A stretch of 64,000 bases of DNA from positions 53,555-117,554 of the forward strand of contig NZ_JAPKNM010000094.1 of NCBI RefSeq assembly GCF_026460985.1, read 5' to 3'. The translations under genes and the position numbers were made by a program. Below, piece after piece: positions 43,884 through 52,711 of the stretch. The stretch's first letter is position 1, and every line of letters begins with the position of its first letter. The notes beneath the pieces are model-generated. The model worked only from the letters and a program-made list of their open reading frames with translations, ran no database searches and had not been told where the DNA came from. This stretch comes from Sphingomonas sp. Its GTDB lineage: Bacteria > Pseudomonadota > Alphaproteobacteria > Sphingomonadales > Sphingomonadaceae.

Positions 43884-44588
43884 TTGATCGGGAAGTGGCT
43901 AGGCGCGTGCAGTGTCGCGCTGTTCGGCGGGCTTGTCTTTGCTATGCCCGCACAAGCGCAGCTGGCTGTGCGGGTATCGGCGGACAGCGACTATCGGCGG
44001 CGTGGCTATTCGGTCACCGATGGCCAGCCCGCGGTCACTGGCGCGCTGAGCTATGACGACCCTTCGGGCATCTATGCCAACGGCTTGATTGTAGTCGCAC
44101 CGGACGATGCGGCCCCCGGCATCGGCGGCTTCGAGGCCGGTCTAGGCTATGCCACCCGAATCTCACGCACGGTTTCGGTCGAAGGCGGGGCAATCCACAC
44201 GCGATATGCCCGTTCACCGGGCGGTCCGCTCGATCTGCGATATACTGAAGTCTATGCCGGCGTTTCCGTGAACGGGATCTCGGCGCGGGTCTATTATTCG
44301 CCCGACTATCTCGCACGGGACCTTCCCACGTTCTATGCCGAGCTTCAGGCGGGCATTCGCCTGCGGCGCGACTGGCACCTTGGCCTGCATCTCGGCGCCC
44401 TTACCTATCTGGACGGCCTTCCGCGCTATACCGCGCGGAGCCGCTATGACTGGCGCGCTACCGTATCGCGTAATCTGGGCCAGTTCGAAATCTATGCGGG
44501 GCTTTCGGGTCGCGGTCCGGGTGGCCGCTATTACGAACACCACAAAGGGCGTGCGGTTGCGACGGTCGGTGCGGCCTTTTCCTTCTGA
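43884..44588 (+). CDS. TorF-family putative porin
   Basis: Predicted 234 residues from TTG 43884, one base after the protease stop (TGAGTTG). This start gives a clean signal peptide (IGKWLGACSVALFGGLVFAM, cut after PAQA). The frame is open further upstream inside the protease gene but encodes nothing like a leader. The mature protein matches the TorF/TIGR02001 beta-barrel family: VSADSDYRRRGYSVTDGQPA, FEAGLGYATRIS, RVYYSPDYL, and a C-terminal strand ending in Phe (VGAAFSF). Outer membrane; the solute is unknown. Confidence 0.82.
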   Translation: MIGKWLGACSVALFGGLVFAMPAQAQLAVRVSADSDYRRRGYSVTDGQPAVTGALSYDDPSGIYANGLIVVAPDDAAPGIGGFEAGLGYATRISRTVSVEGGAIHTRYARSPGGPLDLRYTEVYAGVSVNGISARVYYSPDYLARDLPTFYAELQAGIRLRRDWHLGLHLGALTYLDGLPRYTARSRYDWRATVSRNLGQFEIYAGLSGRGPGGRYYEHHKGRAVATVGAAFSF

Positions 44589-44699
44589 ACGACCAACGCC
44601 AGCGCCGGCGTTGAACCTGCGAGCCGTTCGCTTGCTCTAATCCTTTCGTAACCGGCTAGCGCGGCGACGCGTATGGCCTTTGGTACGAGGGAACGCGAA

Positions 44700-45044
44700 A
44701 TGAGAGCAAGAACCAGAACTTTGGCTATAGCTCTGGCCGGGATCGCTGCCACGGGGGCCGTGGCGCACACGCTAGCAGTGCCTGTCGTCGCTCCGCGCGA
44801 GTTCACGGTGACCATGGCGAACATGTCCTTCGGCAAGCTTCCGAGCGGCGTTAAGGTCGGCGACGTGATCGTGTGGGTGAACCGGGATACCGTCCCGCAT
44901 TCCGCGACCGCGCGGGACCGCAGCTTCGATGTGCGGCTGGGTCAGGGACAGCAAGTCCGCATGACAGTCAAGAAAGCCGGAACCTTCGCGATTTACTGCA
45001 TTTATCACCCCGCTATGCGCGGAACGCTGACTGTCGCGCCCTAA
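44700..45044 (+). CDS. Cupredoxin (amicyanin/plastocyanin-like) periplasmic protein
   Basis: Predicted 114 residues, signal peptide to about 30. A single blue-copper domain: FTVTMANMSFG, GDVIVWVNRDTVPHSATA (first His ligand) and FAIYCIYHPAMRGTLTV (Cys, His, Met ligands), so a type I copper site is complete. GAGGGAA lies upstream of ATG 44700; a start at 44673 is less likely. It would carry electrons in the periplasm. Its distance from the porin (111 bases) leaves room for its own promoter. Confidence 0.9.
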   Translation: MRARTRTLAIALAGIAATGAVAHTLAVPVVAPREFTVTMANMSFGKLPSGVKVGDVIVWVNRDTVPHSATARDRSFDVRLGQGQQVRMTVKKAGTFAIYCIYHPAMRGTLTVAP

Positions 45045-45079
45045 AAGGCCCGCCGCAGCGCCTGCGGTGGGCGAGGTGC

Positions 45080-46468
45080 CTATAGCCGCAGGCGCAACGA
45101 GGCCTGGATCACCGTCTGAGCCTGGAAGGGTGTTTCGCCAGTTCGAATGCGGACCTCGCGCCGGCTCCGGACGTGCATCACCTCGACGAAGCCGGTGAGC
45201 ATGTCGTTCAGCCGCCAACGCCCGGCAAGCGTGGCGGCGCCGCCGTCTTCGCTCTCCTCGGGAGCCATGCGGCTGCCGCGCTCGCGCGTATCGAACATCT
45301 CCAGCCGTCCGCTGATCTGGCCGCGGCCCTGTGCCACGTCCTGCGCGACCAGCACGAAGGCCGATCGATATTTGGTGTCGACCCAATAACGCGTCAGCCC
45401 GTGCGGGATGATGCCCATTTGGGTGGTGCCGTACATCGCCTGTGCGAGGATTCGGGTGCGCTCGCCGGGATAGGCTGAAATTCCGACATTCGCGAAGCGT
45501 GTACGCCAGCCCCATTGGAGCGAAGGGTTGAATGCCTCCGGATCGCCGCGATTGTCGTAGTAGAAGGCGTTGACCGAGAACGGCGCAGGCGGCCGCCATT
45601 CGAGCCGCCCATAGAAGCCGACGCGATCGTCGATCTCGAGCAGTGACCGCGTCGTCGGCGCCTGGGCGCGCGTCATGAAGGTGTTGAGCACCGGCAACTG
45701 AATATGCCCGAAAGCGGTGGCCTTCAGGTCGTGCAGCCCCCAGCCGCGGAACGACAGCAACGTGCCCGAGGTATCGTTGAAGCCGAAGGCGCCCCCGGTG
45801 AGCGACACATCATGCTTGCCGAACGTAGCGGTCAACGTGGCCTCGACCCCGACCACCTTCACTTCTTCGCCGATCCAAGCATTGATCGCCGAGGGAGTGA
45901 TCGTGTGCACCGTGCTCCACGCACCGCCCGTCGCATGTTCGAGCGATATCTCTGGCCAATAAAGGCCGGCCTTGGCTGAGAAGCTCAGATGCTCGCCGCG
46001 GGAAGGGAGGAAGGTGACGAAGGCTTCGAGGAGATCGACCGCGTTCTCCTGATCGCGCTGCCAGCTCGCCGAGACGTTTCCGGCGAGCGAACTGGTGAAG
46101 CGGGGCGTCCAGATCAGATCCGCCTCAATGGGCAGCGGTACGATCCGGAAATCATTGTCGGCCGCTCCCGAAAATCGCGTCTTGCCCATGCCGCGATCGA
46201 GGAACGACCGTTCGCCATCGACCGCGACGATTCGGCCATCGAGCAGGATCGAGAGCGTTCGCCCCGACAGGATATCGGTAGAGGGCGGGCTTGGCGGTTC
46301 CTGATCCGGAACCGTCGCGGTCCCGGTCTGCGCGGGTTCGGCGGCGTCGTCCTGCGCCGCTGCGGTTTCGGTGATGGGAGGCAGGGCGTCCTGCGCGCTC
46401 GCCCTGGCTCCATGCACACCCAGAATTATCGCTGCGAGGCTGGCGCTGCGACGGGCCAATAAACGCAT
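45080..46468 (-). CDS. Outer-membrane beta-barrel protein at the end of the radical-SAM operon
   Basis: Predicted 462 residues. Signal peptide to about 25 (ARASAQ), then a Pro/Thr/Gln-rich linker (about 30-65). The rest is alternating beta-strands with aromatic girdle residues (SVNAFYYDNRGDPEAF, FTSSLAGNVSASWQRD, AQAMYGTTQMG), ending QTVIQASLRLRL. No family name is recognised, but the whole-length barrel character is clear. Its ATG overlaps the amidohydrolase stop (TGATG), with AGGAGA 8 bases upstream, making it the last gene of a seven-gene operon. It may export the product or take up a precursor; both are inference. Confidence 0.75.
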   Translation of the reverse strand: MRLLARRSASLAAIILGVHGARASAQDALPPITETAAAQDDAAEPAQTGTATVPDQEPPSPPSTDILSGRTLSILLDGRIVAVDGERSFLDRGMGKTRFSGAADNDFRIVPLPIEADLIWTPRFTSSLAGNVSASWQRDQENAVDLLEAFVTFLPSRGEHLSFSAKAGLYWPEISLEHATGGAWSTVHTITPSAINAWIGEEVKVVGVEATLTATFGKHDVSLTGGAFGFNDTSGTLLSFRGWGLHDLKATAFGHIQLPVLNTFMTRAQAPTTRSLLEIDDRVGFYGRLEWRPPAPFSVNAFYYDNRGDPEAFNPSLQWGWRTRFANVGISAYPGERTRILAQAMYGTTQMGIIPHGLTRYWVDTKYRSAFVLVAQDVAQGRGQISGRLEMFDTRERGSRMAPEESEDGGAATLAGRWRLNDMLTGFVEVMHVRSRREVRIRTGETPFQAQTVIQASLRLRL

Positions 46469-47565
46469 CAAAATGTCTCCTGCCTGATCGGTGCGATGCA
46501 CTCGGACCTTGGTGCCAGATGGACGTCGTCAGGTTCAGTGTGATCGCTCGTCCATCGCGTCACGCCGCCCATTGCGCGCATCGCACCGAGAGGCAGCTTC
46601 GGCGCAAAGGCCGCGACGAGTTCGGGATGAAGGACGCGAAGTCTCCCGCCGGCCATCACCATCTGCACGTCGCTCGCACGCGCGCCGAGCAATGGCCGGG
46701 CCATCAGCACCAGATCGGCGGACGCGCCGCGAGCGAGCGTCGGCTCGGGCAGTCCGAGCACGCGCGCTGCAGTTGCGCCCACGGCGCCAGCGAGCCGCGC
46801 ATCGGAAACCATCCCCAACTCACGCGCGCAGCGTAACTCGTCGAGCAGGTCGCCATCGCCGGTGAGCATCGAATCGCTCCCCAGCAGCAGATCGAGGCCC
46901 TCGGCGAGCAGTCCCGCCGGGGCGGTCCGGCCGAACAGGAACAGATTTGAGCTGGGACACCAGACCAGCGCCGCGCCCGATGCGCGAAACCGGTCGATCG
47001 CATCCCGGTCCATGCCCACCCCATGGACCGCAATCAGCCGGCTGGAAAGCTGTCCCGCATCGTCGAGCGTGCGGATCTCGTCAGCCGCTGCTGCGTCCAT
47101 GCCCTCGGCCAGATGGAGGCAGAAGCGTTGCGCGGGCTTGAACCCGGTAGGCAATCCACCCATGCCGAGCGAATCGGCTTGTGCGATCCGCACCACCCGC
47201 AGCGGAAAGCTCCGCTCGAAATCGGCTTCCCAACGATCGTGATGCACGACGCTAGTGACTCCGGCGAAAAGATTCTTCCATGCTCCATCGAGCAGGGCCT
47301 CCCGTCTGGGCCGGCCCCTTCCCGCGGCGATGGCTGCGGCATCGCGGCGTTGAATATCCACGGCCCAGGCATAGGCGTTCGGGTAGGGCGGGCGGCCGAG
47401 CCGGCCATAATGGTTGCGGTGCAGGTGATCGTGCGCGTTGATGAGGCCGGGCAGGAGCTCGGATCCGGGCGCGTCGATCACCACGTCGAACGGACCTTCG
47501 GCCGCGACGATCCTGCCGCCGGCAACAGCCAGTGCCCGATTGCGCGCTCGGACCAGGAGGCGCAT
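46468..47565 (-). CDS. Amidohydrolase-superfamily enzyme
   Basis: Predicted 365 residues. Metal-dependent hydrolase of the ATZ/TRZ/cytosine-deaminase type: LLPGLINAHDHLHRNHYG gives the HxH metal site (His45, His47). Further candidates are FCLHLAEGMD, LIAVHGVGMD and LLLGSDSMLTGDGD (Asp ligand). The C-terminal GASADLVLM is typical of the small beta domain. The substrate is not known; such enzymes deaminate or hydrolyse cyclic amides and amino-heterocycles. ATG 47565 overlaps the methyltransferase stop (TGATG). Confidence 0.85.
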   Translation of the reverse strand: MRLLVRARNRALAVAGGRIVAAEGPFDVVIDAPGSELLPGLINAHDHLHRNHYGRLGRPPYPNAYAWAVDIQRRDAAAIAAGRGRPRREALLDGAWKNLFAGVTSVVHHDRWEADFERSFPLRVVRIAQADSLGMGGLPTGFKPAQRFCLHLAEGMDAAAADEIRTLDDAGQLSSRLIAVHGVGMDRDAIDRFRASGAALVWCPSSNLFLFGRTAPAGLLAEGLDLLLGSDSMLTGDGDLLDELRCARELGMVSDARLAGAVGATAARVLGLPEPTLARGASADLVLMARPLLGARASDVQMVMAGGRLRVLHPELVAAFAPKLPLGAMRAMGGVTRWTSDHTEPDDVHLAPRSECIAPIRQETF

Positions 47566-48236
47566 CAGTCTCGACGTCGAAAGCCGAGCGCGAGGACCAG
47601 CTTCAAGCCCAGATGCTCGTCGAAGAGAGCGGCGCGGCCTGCCGCCTCGTAGAACCGCCACTCGTCGGTGCTTATGCTGCCATGCACGACCTCCTCAGGA
47701 TGCAGCCCGGCGTCCGTCGCGGCGGCGATGTGGTCCTCGAGCCGATGAAGATAATGCTCGACTTCGTGCACCACGCCTCCGGCGCGGAAGGTTCGCCGAT
47801 GTCCCGCGGCATATGCCTCGGGATGGAAATCGGTGACGATGACCCGACCCCCGGGGACGGTGACCCGCGCCAGCTCGCGATAGACGGGCGCGCACTCCGG
47901 GAGATGGCCGATGACGAGCCGGCACCAAGTCACGTCGCTGCTGGCATCAGCGAGCGGCATGGCGCGGACATCGCTCGCGACGAAACGCATTGCCGGCGGG
48001 CAGGTGTGCCGCGCAAAGGCGAGCATCTCCTCCGACAGATCGACACCGGTCGCGCTCTTGGCGCCTGCTGCAAGCAGGCGTCGGCCGGTACCGCATCCGG
48101 CGTCGAGCAGCCGCGCCTCCCTCATTGAAGGTGTCATCGCCCGTACCAGTCGTTCCTCGACCGCACTGACCGCATTCTCGGTCGAGTAGCTCGGCGCCCA
48201 GAGCCGGTACGCGCTGCGCGCGTCGAGCGCCATCAT
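47565..48236 (-). CDS. Class I SAM-dependent methyltransferase (cluster copy 1)
   Basis: Predicted 223 residues. Motif I LLDAGCGTGRRLLAAGA, the post-I acidic VDLSEEMLAFAR, motif II-like SDVTWCRLVIGHLPEC and motif III RVTVPGGRVIVTDFHPE. This is the ubiquinone/menaquinone-methyltransferase-like (Methyltransf_11) subgroup, which methylates small molecules on O, N or C. ATG 48236 overlaps the radical SAM stop by 4 bases. The target is unknown and must come from the pathway context. Confidence 0.87.
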   Translation of the reverse strand: MMALDARSAYRLWAPSYSTENAVSAVEERLVRAMTPSMREARLLDAGCGTGRRLLAAGAKSATGVDLSEEMLAFARHTCPPAMRFVASDVRAMPLADASSDVTWCRLVIGHLPECAPVYRELARVTVPGGRVIVTDFHPEAYAAGHRRTFRAGGVVHEVEHYLHRLEDHIAAATDAGLHPEEVVHGSISTDEWRFYEAAGRAALFDEHLGLKLVLALGFRRRD

Positions 48237-49753
48237 GCCGGGACCTCGGTTTCTGCCGGCGGGCGGAGATGGCCATAGGCCTGCCGATCGTCCGGGGTCC
48301 GTCGCGCGAGCCGCTGCACGTGACGCAGCAGGCGTGGTTGCGCATAGTCCTCGCGCGCCCAGCGGCCGCGGGCGAGCCAGCTTCCGAGGACTTTTCCCCA
48401 AGGCCGCAGTTCGTTGTCGTGTATCGATGGAAAGCGGCTCATCAGGACGGTTCTGAAGTCGTCGACCCGATCCTTGAGGCGGCGGTCGAGCCAGGGGAGG
48501 TGCGGATCTTCATGGGTCATCCAGTGGACCCATTCCGGCTCCATCCAGGTATCGAGTTCGGTTGGCGTGCCCGTGAGCGGGTCGACATCGCCATAGGTGC
48601 CCGCGCGCTGCGGCGTCGGCGTGTAGAAATAGGTGATAAGCTCCATCGCCGGATTGATCGCCTTGAGCCGGCGAATGAAGTGTAGCGTGTTGTCGATTTC
48701 GCGCTCGGGGTCCTCGGGATCGCCGAACACGAAGGAGAATTCCGGGATGATCCCATATTCGCGCGTGCGCGCGGCGACTTCGGCGATCTGCGCAGTCGTC
48801 GTGCCCTTGGACATCTTTCGAAGCACTTCGTCGGAGCCCGATTCCGCTCCGCAGAAGATCATGCGCAACCCGGCGGCCTTGAGCATGCGCCATGTCTCGT
48901 CGGAGAAGCGGCAAAGCGCGTCCACCCGCGCCTCGCACCACCAGCTCAGGCCCAGCGGCAGCATGGCTTTGGCGATCTCGCGCGCATGCGCTTCGTTCAG
49001 GAAGAAGTTGTTGTCGTAGAAGTGCAGCGAATCCATGCCGTGCGCGGTCGCGAGGAAGCTGAGATGCTCCCGCATCCGCTCGGGTGACTGCACTTTCTCG
49101 CGTCGCCCATAAACCGATATCACGCCGCAGAAGCTGCAGGCATAGGGGCATCCTATGGAAGCCTGATAGACCCCTGAGCGCCGGCCCAGGATCGTCGGCT
49201 GAAGGTAGGCCGCGACGTCGATCTTGTGATAGGGCGGATCGGGCAGCTCGGCCGGGCCGACCCATTTGCGCTCGGGGGCGAGAAAGTGCGAGCCGTCAGG
49301 CCGGCGGAATCCCAGCCCCAGCACGCTTTCCGGGTCGCGCTTGCCGCGCACCACCTCGAGCAATTCGAGGAACGTCGTCTCGCCCTGGCCTTGCACGATC
49401 CAATCGACATGATCGGCATTCAGCACTGGGGCGGGGTAGAGGCTCGGGAAATAGCCGCCCCAGACGATCGGGATCGAGGGATAGCGCTGCTTGAGCGCCT
49501 TCGACAGCGGGACGGCGCTCACCAGTTGCGGCCCGGGAAGCACCGTGAGCGCGATCAATTCCACCGGATCGCCGCCTCCGGCCTGGCCGTCTATCCATCG
49601 GCAGATTTCCGCAAATACGTCGGCACCCGGCAAATTGCCGTCGACGATCTCCCAGGTTGTATCGGGCGGCAGGGCCGCGCCCAACGACATGATGCTGAGC
49701 GGAAAGCGCCGGTTCTTCGCCCGGGTGGCGCGAGAGTTGACAAAAAGAATCAC
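48233..49753 (-). CDS. B12-binding-type radical SAM enzyme (cluster copy 1)
   Basis: Predicted 506 residues from GTG 49753, which overlaps the previous stop (GTGA). An N-terminal Rossmann domain (about 1-140; IVWGGYFPSLYPAPVL, DWIVQGQGETTFLELLE) of the type that binds cobalamin in BchE/MiaB-like enzymes, without a visible DxHxxG motif. The radical SAM core starts with ASIGCPYACSFCG (cluster cysteines 202, 206, 209). Then YDNNFFLNE, CGAESGSDEVLRKMSKG, SFVFGDPEDPEREI. The C-terminal part (about 430-506) is Arg/Pro-rich. Family members make C-methylations, ring closures and other radical changes. Confidence 0.92.
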   Translation of the reverse strand: MILFVNSRATRAKNRRFPLSIMSLGAALPPDTTWEIVDGNLPGADVFAEICRWIDGQAGGGDPVELIALTVLPGPQLVSAVPLSKALKQRYPSIPIVWGGYFPSLYPAPVLNADHVDWIVQGQGETTFLELLEVVRGKRDPESVLGLGFRRPDGSHFLAPERKWVGPAELPDPPYHKIDVAAYLQPTILGRRSGVYQASIGCPYACSFCGVISVYGRREKVQSPERMREHLSFLATAHGMDSLHFYDNNFFLNEAHAREIAKAMLPLGLSWWCEARVDALCRFSDETWRMLKAAGLRMIFCGAESGSDEVLRKMSKGTTTAQIAEVAARTREYGIIPEFSFVFGDPEDPEREIDNTLHFIRRLKAINPAMELITYFYTPTPQRAGTYGDVDPLTGTPTELDTWMEPEWVHWMTHEDPHLPWLDRRLKDRVDDFRTVLMSRFPSIHDNELRPWGKVLGSWLARGRWAREDYAQPRLLRHVQRLARRTPDDRQAYGHLRPPAETEVPA

Positions 49754-50562
49754 GAAACCTCCGCCGTCCAAAAGTCGAAACGCGAAGGCGCGCGCGCGCC
49801 TTTTGCCGCGGCCAGCAGCGGGCGGAGCTCGTACCAAAGCGGGTAGAGCACGCGCGTCCGCCGCCACGTCAGGCCCAGCTGCACGGAAGCCGCGGATAGC
49901 CTCTCGCGCGTGAGGAATTCGATGAAGGGAAGCGAGAGCAGTGTGCCAGCCCGTTCGCCGAACGTGCTGGTCCCCGACAGGTATTTCTGCGCCACCATCG
50001 CCGCGCCGGCCCGGGCGCTGGCGTAGAAGGGCGAATCGAGAATCGCGATGCGTCCGCCGGGGCGGGTTACGCGTACCGCCTCCGCCAATGCCGCCGGCAG
50101 ATCGGTGGCGTAATGAAGCGAGGCGTTGAACACTGCGATGTCCGCGGAATCTACTTCGATCGGCAGTGCGTCGAATGGGGCAACGAGCGGCGTGAAATGG
50201 GCGCGGGCGAGAAAGGCCCGCGCGGCGCCGAGCCCATCGATCTCATCGTCGCGAATATCGACAGCGGTACAGGAATGTCCGTCGAGTGCGAGACGGTAGC
50301 TCAACCAGCCATTGCCCGCACCGAGATCGAGGACGCGCAACGATCGGCCCTTTTCAGCGGCAAGCGGACGGACGACCCGCCTGTGAAAAGCATCGAACGT
50401 CGCCGCACGGACCTGCCATTGCCGCGCAAACGGACCGGAGGTGAGATAGGGCAGGCTAAGCAGCTGTTCCCCGCTATAGCCGCGCCCTTCCGCCGCGCGA
50501 TGCGCGGCATATGCGGCACGGAAGCCGTCATGGGCGTCGGCGGTGATCGTCTCGCCGCCCAT
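49750..50562 (-). CDS. Class I SAM-dependent methyltransferase (cluster copy 2)
   Basis: Predicted 270 residues. Motif I RVLDLGAGNGWLSYRLALDG, VDIRDDEIDGLG, VFNASLHYATDLPAALAE, VTRPGGRIAILDSPFY. The N-terminal YAAHRAAEGRGYSGEQLLSL is not part of the fold and may form a lid. ATG 50562 overlaps the stop of the upstream gene (TGATG); a GTG one codon earlier is equally possible. It lies between a methyltransferase and a radical SAM gene, all coupled. Confidence 0.85.
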   Translation of the reverse strand: MGGETITADAHDGFRAAYAAHRAAEGRGYSGEQLLSLPYLTSGPFARQWQVRAATFDAFHRRVVRPLAAEKGRSLRVLDLGAGNGWLSYRLALDGHSCTAVDIRDDEIDGLGAARAFLARAHFTPLVAPFDALPIEVDSADIAVFNASLHYATDLPAALAEAVRVTRPGGRIAILDSPFYASARAGAAMVAQKYLSGTSTFGERAGTLLSLPFIEFLTRERLSAASVQLGLTWRRTRVLYPLWYELRPLLAAAKGARAPSRFDFWTAEVS

Positions 50563-51368
50563 CACGCCGGATCCTCGACGCGCGTGAAGTGATAGAGAAT
50601 ATGATCGCCGAGAAACGCGAGCGGCCGCGCCAAGGCTCGATCCGCGGCTACCAAGGTGGAGAGCAGCCGGGGATGTTGCGATATCCAGGGTTCCGCCGCG
50701 CTCGGCGGAACGCACAGACCAAGCGCCGTAGATCGACGAAGGCGAAACCAGGGTGCCATCGCTCGCACGATATCCGCGCGACTGTGGTAGCGGACGGTGA
50801 ACGCGAGTCCGCCCAATCGGGCCGGGACGTCGCTGCGCGACAGGCGCCGGAACATGTTGGCGAAACGCCCACGGGCGGCCTCCACGATCATCTCGCCCGG
50901 GCAGAAGCGGCCGAACAGCACGAGCAGGACGCTGCCGCCGGGGCGGATCAGTTGCGCAAGGCCATGTCCGACGGGTGCGAGATCGGAGACGCAATTCAGG
51001 GCCGCGAAGTTCGAATAGGCACCATCGAACCGCCCTGCACGGTCGAGGAGCCGATCCAGATGCTCGGCAGCAACCACCTCTGCCAATTCCACGCCCGGTC
51101 GTCGCCGGGCGATGTCGACCATCGAGGGTGAGGCGTCGGTCAACAGCACCGTTCGCTTGCGCGTCGCGATCCAGGCCGCGTCGAGGCCCGTTCCCCCTCC
51201 GATCTCGAGGAGGTGCGATCCTTCAGCGAATGCGTCGAGAAGCGCGGCGCGCACCACGCGGCGTTGCGCTTCGACACTTTTCCACTCGCCGAAGCGCTCG
51301 TCAAAATGGGGCGCGAGCGCGTCAAAGGCAGCCGCCGCCGGCAGCAGCGCCGGGACGTCGGCGTTCAT
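50562..51368 (-). CDS. Class I SAM-dependent methyltransferase (cluster copy 3)
   Basis: Predicted 268 residues. Motif I HLLEIGGGTGLDAAWIATRK, then VLLTDASPSMVDIARRRPGV, AYSNFAALNCVSDL and LIRPGGSVLLVLFGRFCPGE. The C-terminal SRADIVRAMAPWFRLRRSTALG resembles product-binding regions of small-molecule methyltransferases. Its start overlaps the stop of the second radical SAM gene (ATGA). It differs in sequence from the other two methyltransferases of the cluster, so three separate reactions are likely. Confidence 0.85.
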   Translation of the reverse strand: MNADVPALLPAAAAFDALAPHFDERFGEWKSVEAQRRVVRAALLDAFAEGSHLLEIGGGTGLDAAWIATRKRTVLLTDASPSMVDIARRRPGVELAEVVAAEHLDRLLDRAGRFDGAYSNFAALNCVSDLAPVGHGLAQLIRPGGSVLLVLFGRFCPGEMIVEAARGRFANMFRRLSRSDVPARLGGLAFTVRYHSRADIVRAMAPWFRLRRSTALGLCVPPSAAEPWISQHPRLLSTLVAADRALARPLAFLGDHILYHFTRVEDPA

Positions 51369-52711
51369 GCGTGGCGTTCCATGCGGATTGGAGCGGGCGA
51401 TCGGTGCTGCGCCGCGCGGCGCGCCAGATCGTGCCAGCGGAGATCCCCCGCCGCGCCCTGCGGCACTTCGGCATGGAGTGCGTCCCGCACCAGCCGGTAG
51501 AATTCGGTGTCGAACGTGCCCTGGAAGAGCATCGCCAGTTCCTCGGTATCGCGCCAGTTGCTGCGGCTGCCGAGCTCGTCGGCTACGCGCGCGTGAAACA
51601 GCGTACCAGGCAAGGGATAGGCAACCGAAACGCCGATCTCGTCCGGTGCTTCCTCGCGCACCAGATCGCGCGTCGCGATGATGTCCAACCATTCTTCGCC
51701 CGGATAGCCGAGCTGCAGGAACCAACCGACCGCAATGCCTTGGGCGCGGAGCAGGCGGGTCGCCGTGCGTGCCGAATCGACCTGCGTTCCCTTGTCCATC
51801 GCGTCGAGGATGCGCTGCGATCCCGATTCGATGCCAAGCCACACCTGCGCCGCGCCGGCCCGGCCAAGTCCGGCGGCGGTCTCCGGCGTGATGAGATTGG
51901 TACGGGACTGGATCATGAAAGGAATTCGGGCATTTCGGCGCGCGACTTCGTCAGCGAATTCATCGATCCATCTTGGCGTCATTCCGAAGATGTCGTCGGC
52001 GAACCAAATATGGTCGGGCTGGATTTCTCGCTTCACGCGCACGAGTTCGTCCGCGACCGAGGCTGGCAGGCGCTGGTTGTATCGGCGGCCGAATGTCGGC
52101 TTCGCGCACCAGTTGCATGCATAAGGGCATCCGCGCGACGTAGCCATGCTCCACGAAAAATAGCCGTGGGCGCTCCGCCAGGCGTCCCGATAGGCCCGAA
52201 CATCAACCAAATCCCACGCCGGGAGCGGCAAGCTATCGATGGTGCGAGGCTGTTGGCCTGGAATGTCCTTGCGATCGCGCTTCCGCAACTGCGCAACGAC
52301 AGCGGAAACGCCGAATTCGCCCTCGCCGGGGATCACCATCTCCGCACCGGCACCGTGGTAGAGTTCAGGGTGGTCCGAGGCATCCGGACCGTTGACCGCG
52401 ACCGAGCATCCCCGTCGCTTGGCGATCTCGATCATCGCCAGCGCGTCCTGACGCCGGGTCTCGGTGCACATCTTGGTGAGGAAATTGAAGTTGTCCTCTA
52501 TGAGCAGGACGATATCGGGTCGATGCCGGTCGAGCGCAGCTTCGAAAGCGGAAGACGCATCCGCGAATGTCGCGTCGAACAGCGCGATCTCATGCCCATC
52601 GTCGCGCAGGATCGCCGCCGCGAGCAAGGTCGTCAGCGGCGCATAGGGCTTTTGCCGTTCATGCTGCTTGTGATCGCGCTGGAGAAAGAAAGAGTGGGCG
52701 ATCAGGATCAC
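51365..52711 (-). CDS. B12-binding-type radical SAM enzyme (cluster copy 2)
   Basis: Predicted 448 residues from GTG 52711 (first residues VILIAHSFFL). N-terminal B12-like domain (about 1-140; HEIALFDATFADASSAFE, PDIVLLIEDNFNFLTKM, GAGAEMVIPGEGEFGVSAVV), again with no DxHxxG. Radical SAM core ATSRGCPYACNWCAKP (cysteines 195, 199, 202), then HIWFADDIFGMTP, QVWLGIESGSQRILDAMDKG, LQLGYPGEEWLDI. It is first in the leftward operon. The frame is open upstream to 53227, over the HPr-kinase-like gene, but that extension has no family match. Confidence 0.9.
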   Translation of the reverse strand: MILIAHSFFLQRDHKQHERQKPYAPLTTLLAAAILRDDGHEIALFDATFADASSAFEAALDRHRPDIVLLIEDNFNFLTKMCTETRRQDALAMIEIAKRRGCSVAVNGPDASDHPELYHGAGAEMVIPGEGEFGVSAVVAQLRKRDRKDIPGQQPRTIDSLPLPAWDLVDVRAYRDAWRSAHGYFSWSMATSRGCPYACNWCAKPTFGRRYNQRLPASVADELVRVKREIQPDHIWFADDIFGMTPRWIDEFADEVARRNARIPFMIQSRTNLITPETAAGLGRAGAAQVWLGIESGSQRILDAMDKGTQVDSARTATRLLRAQGIAVGWFLQLGYPGEEWLDIIATRDLVREEAPDEIGVSVAYPLPGTLFHARVADELGSRSNWRDTEELAMLFQGTFDTEFYRLVRDALHAEVPQGAAGDLRWHDLARRAAQHRSPAPIRMERHA

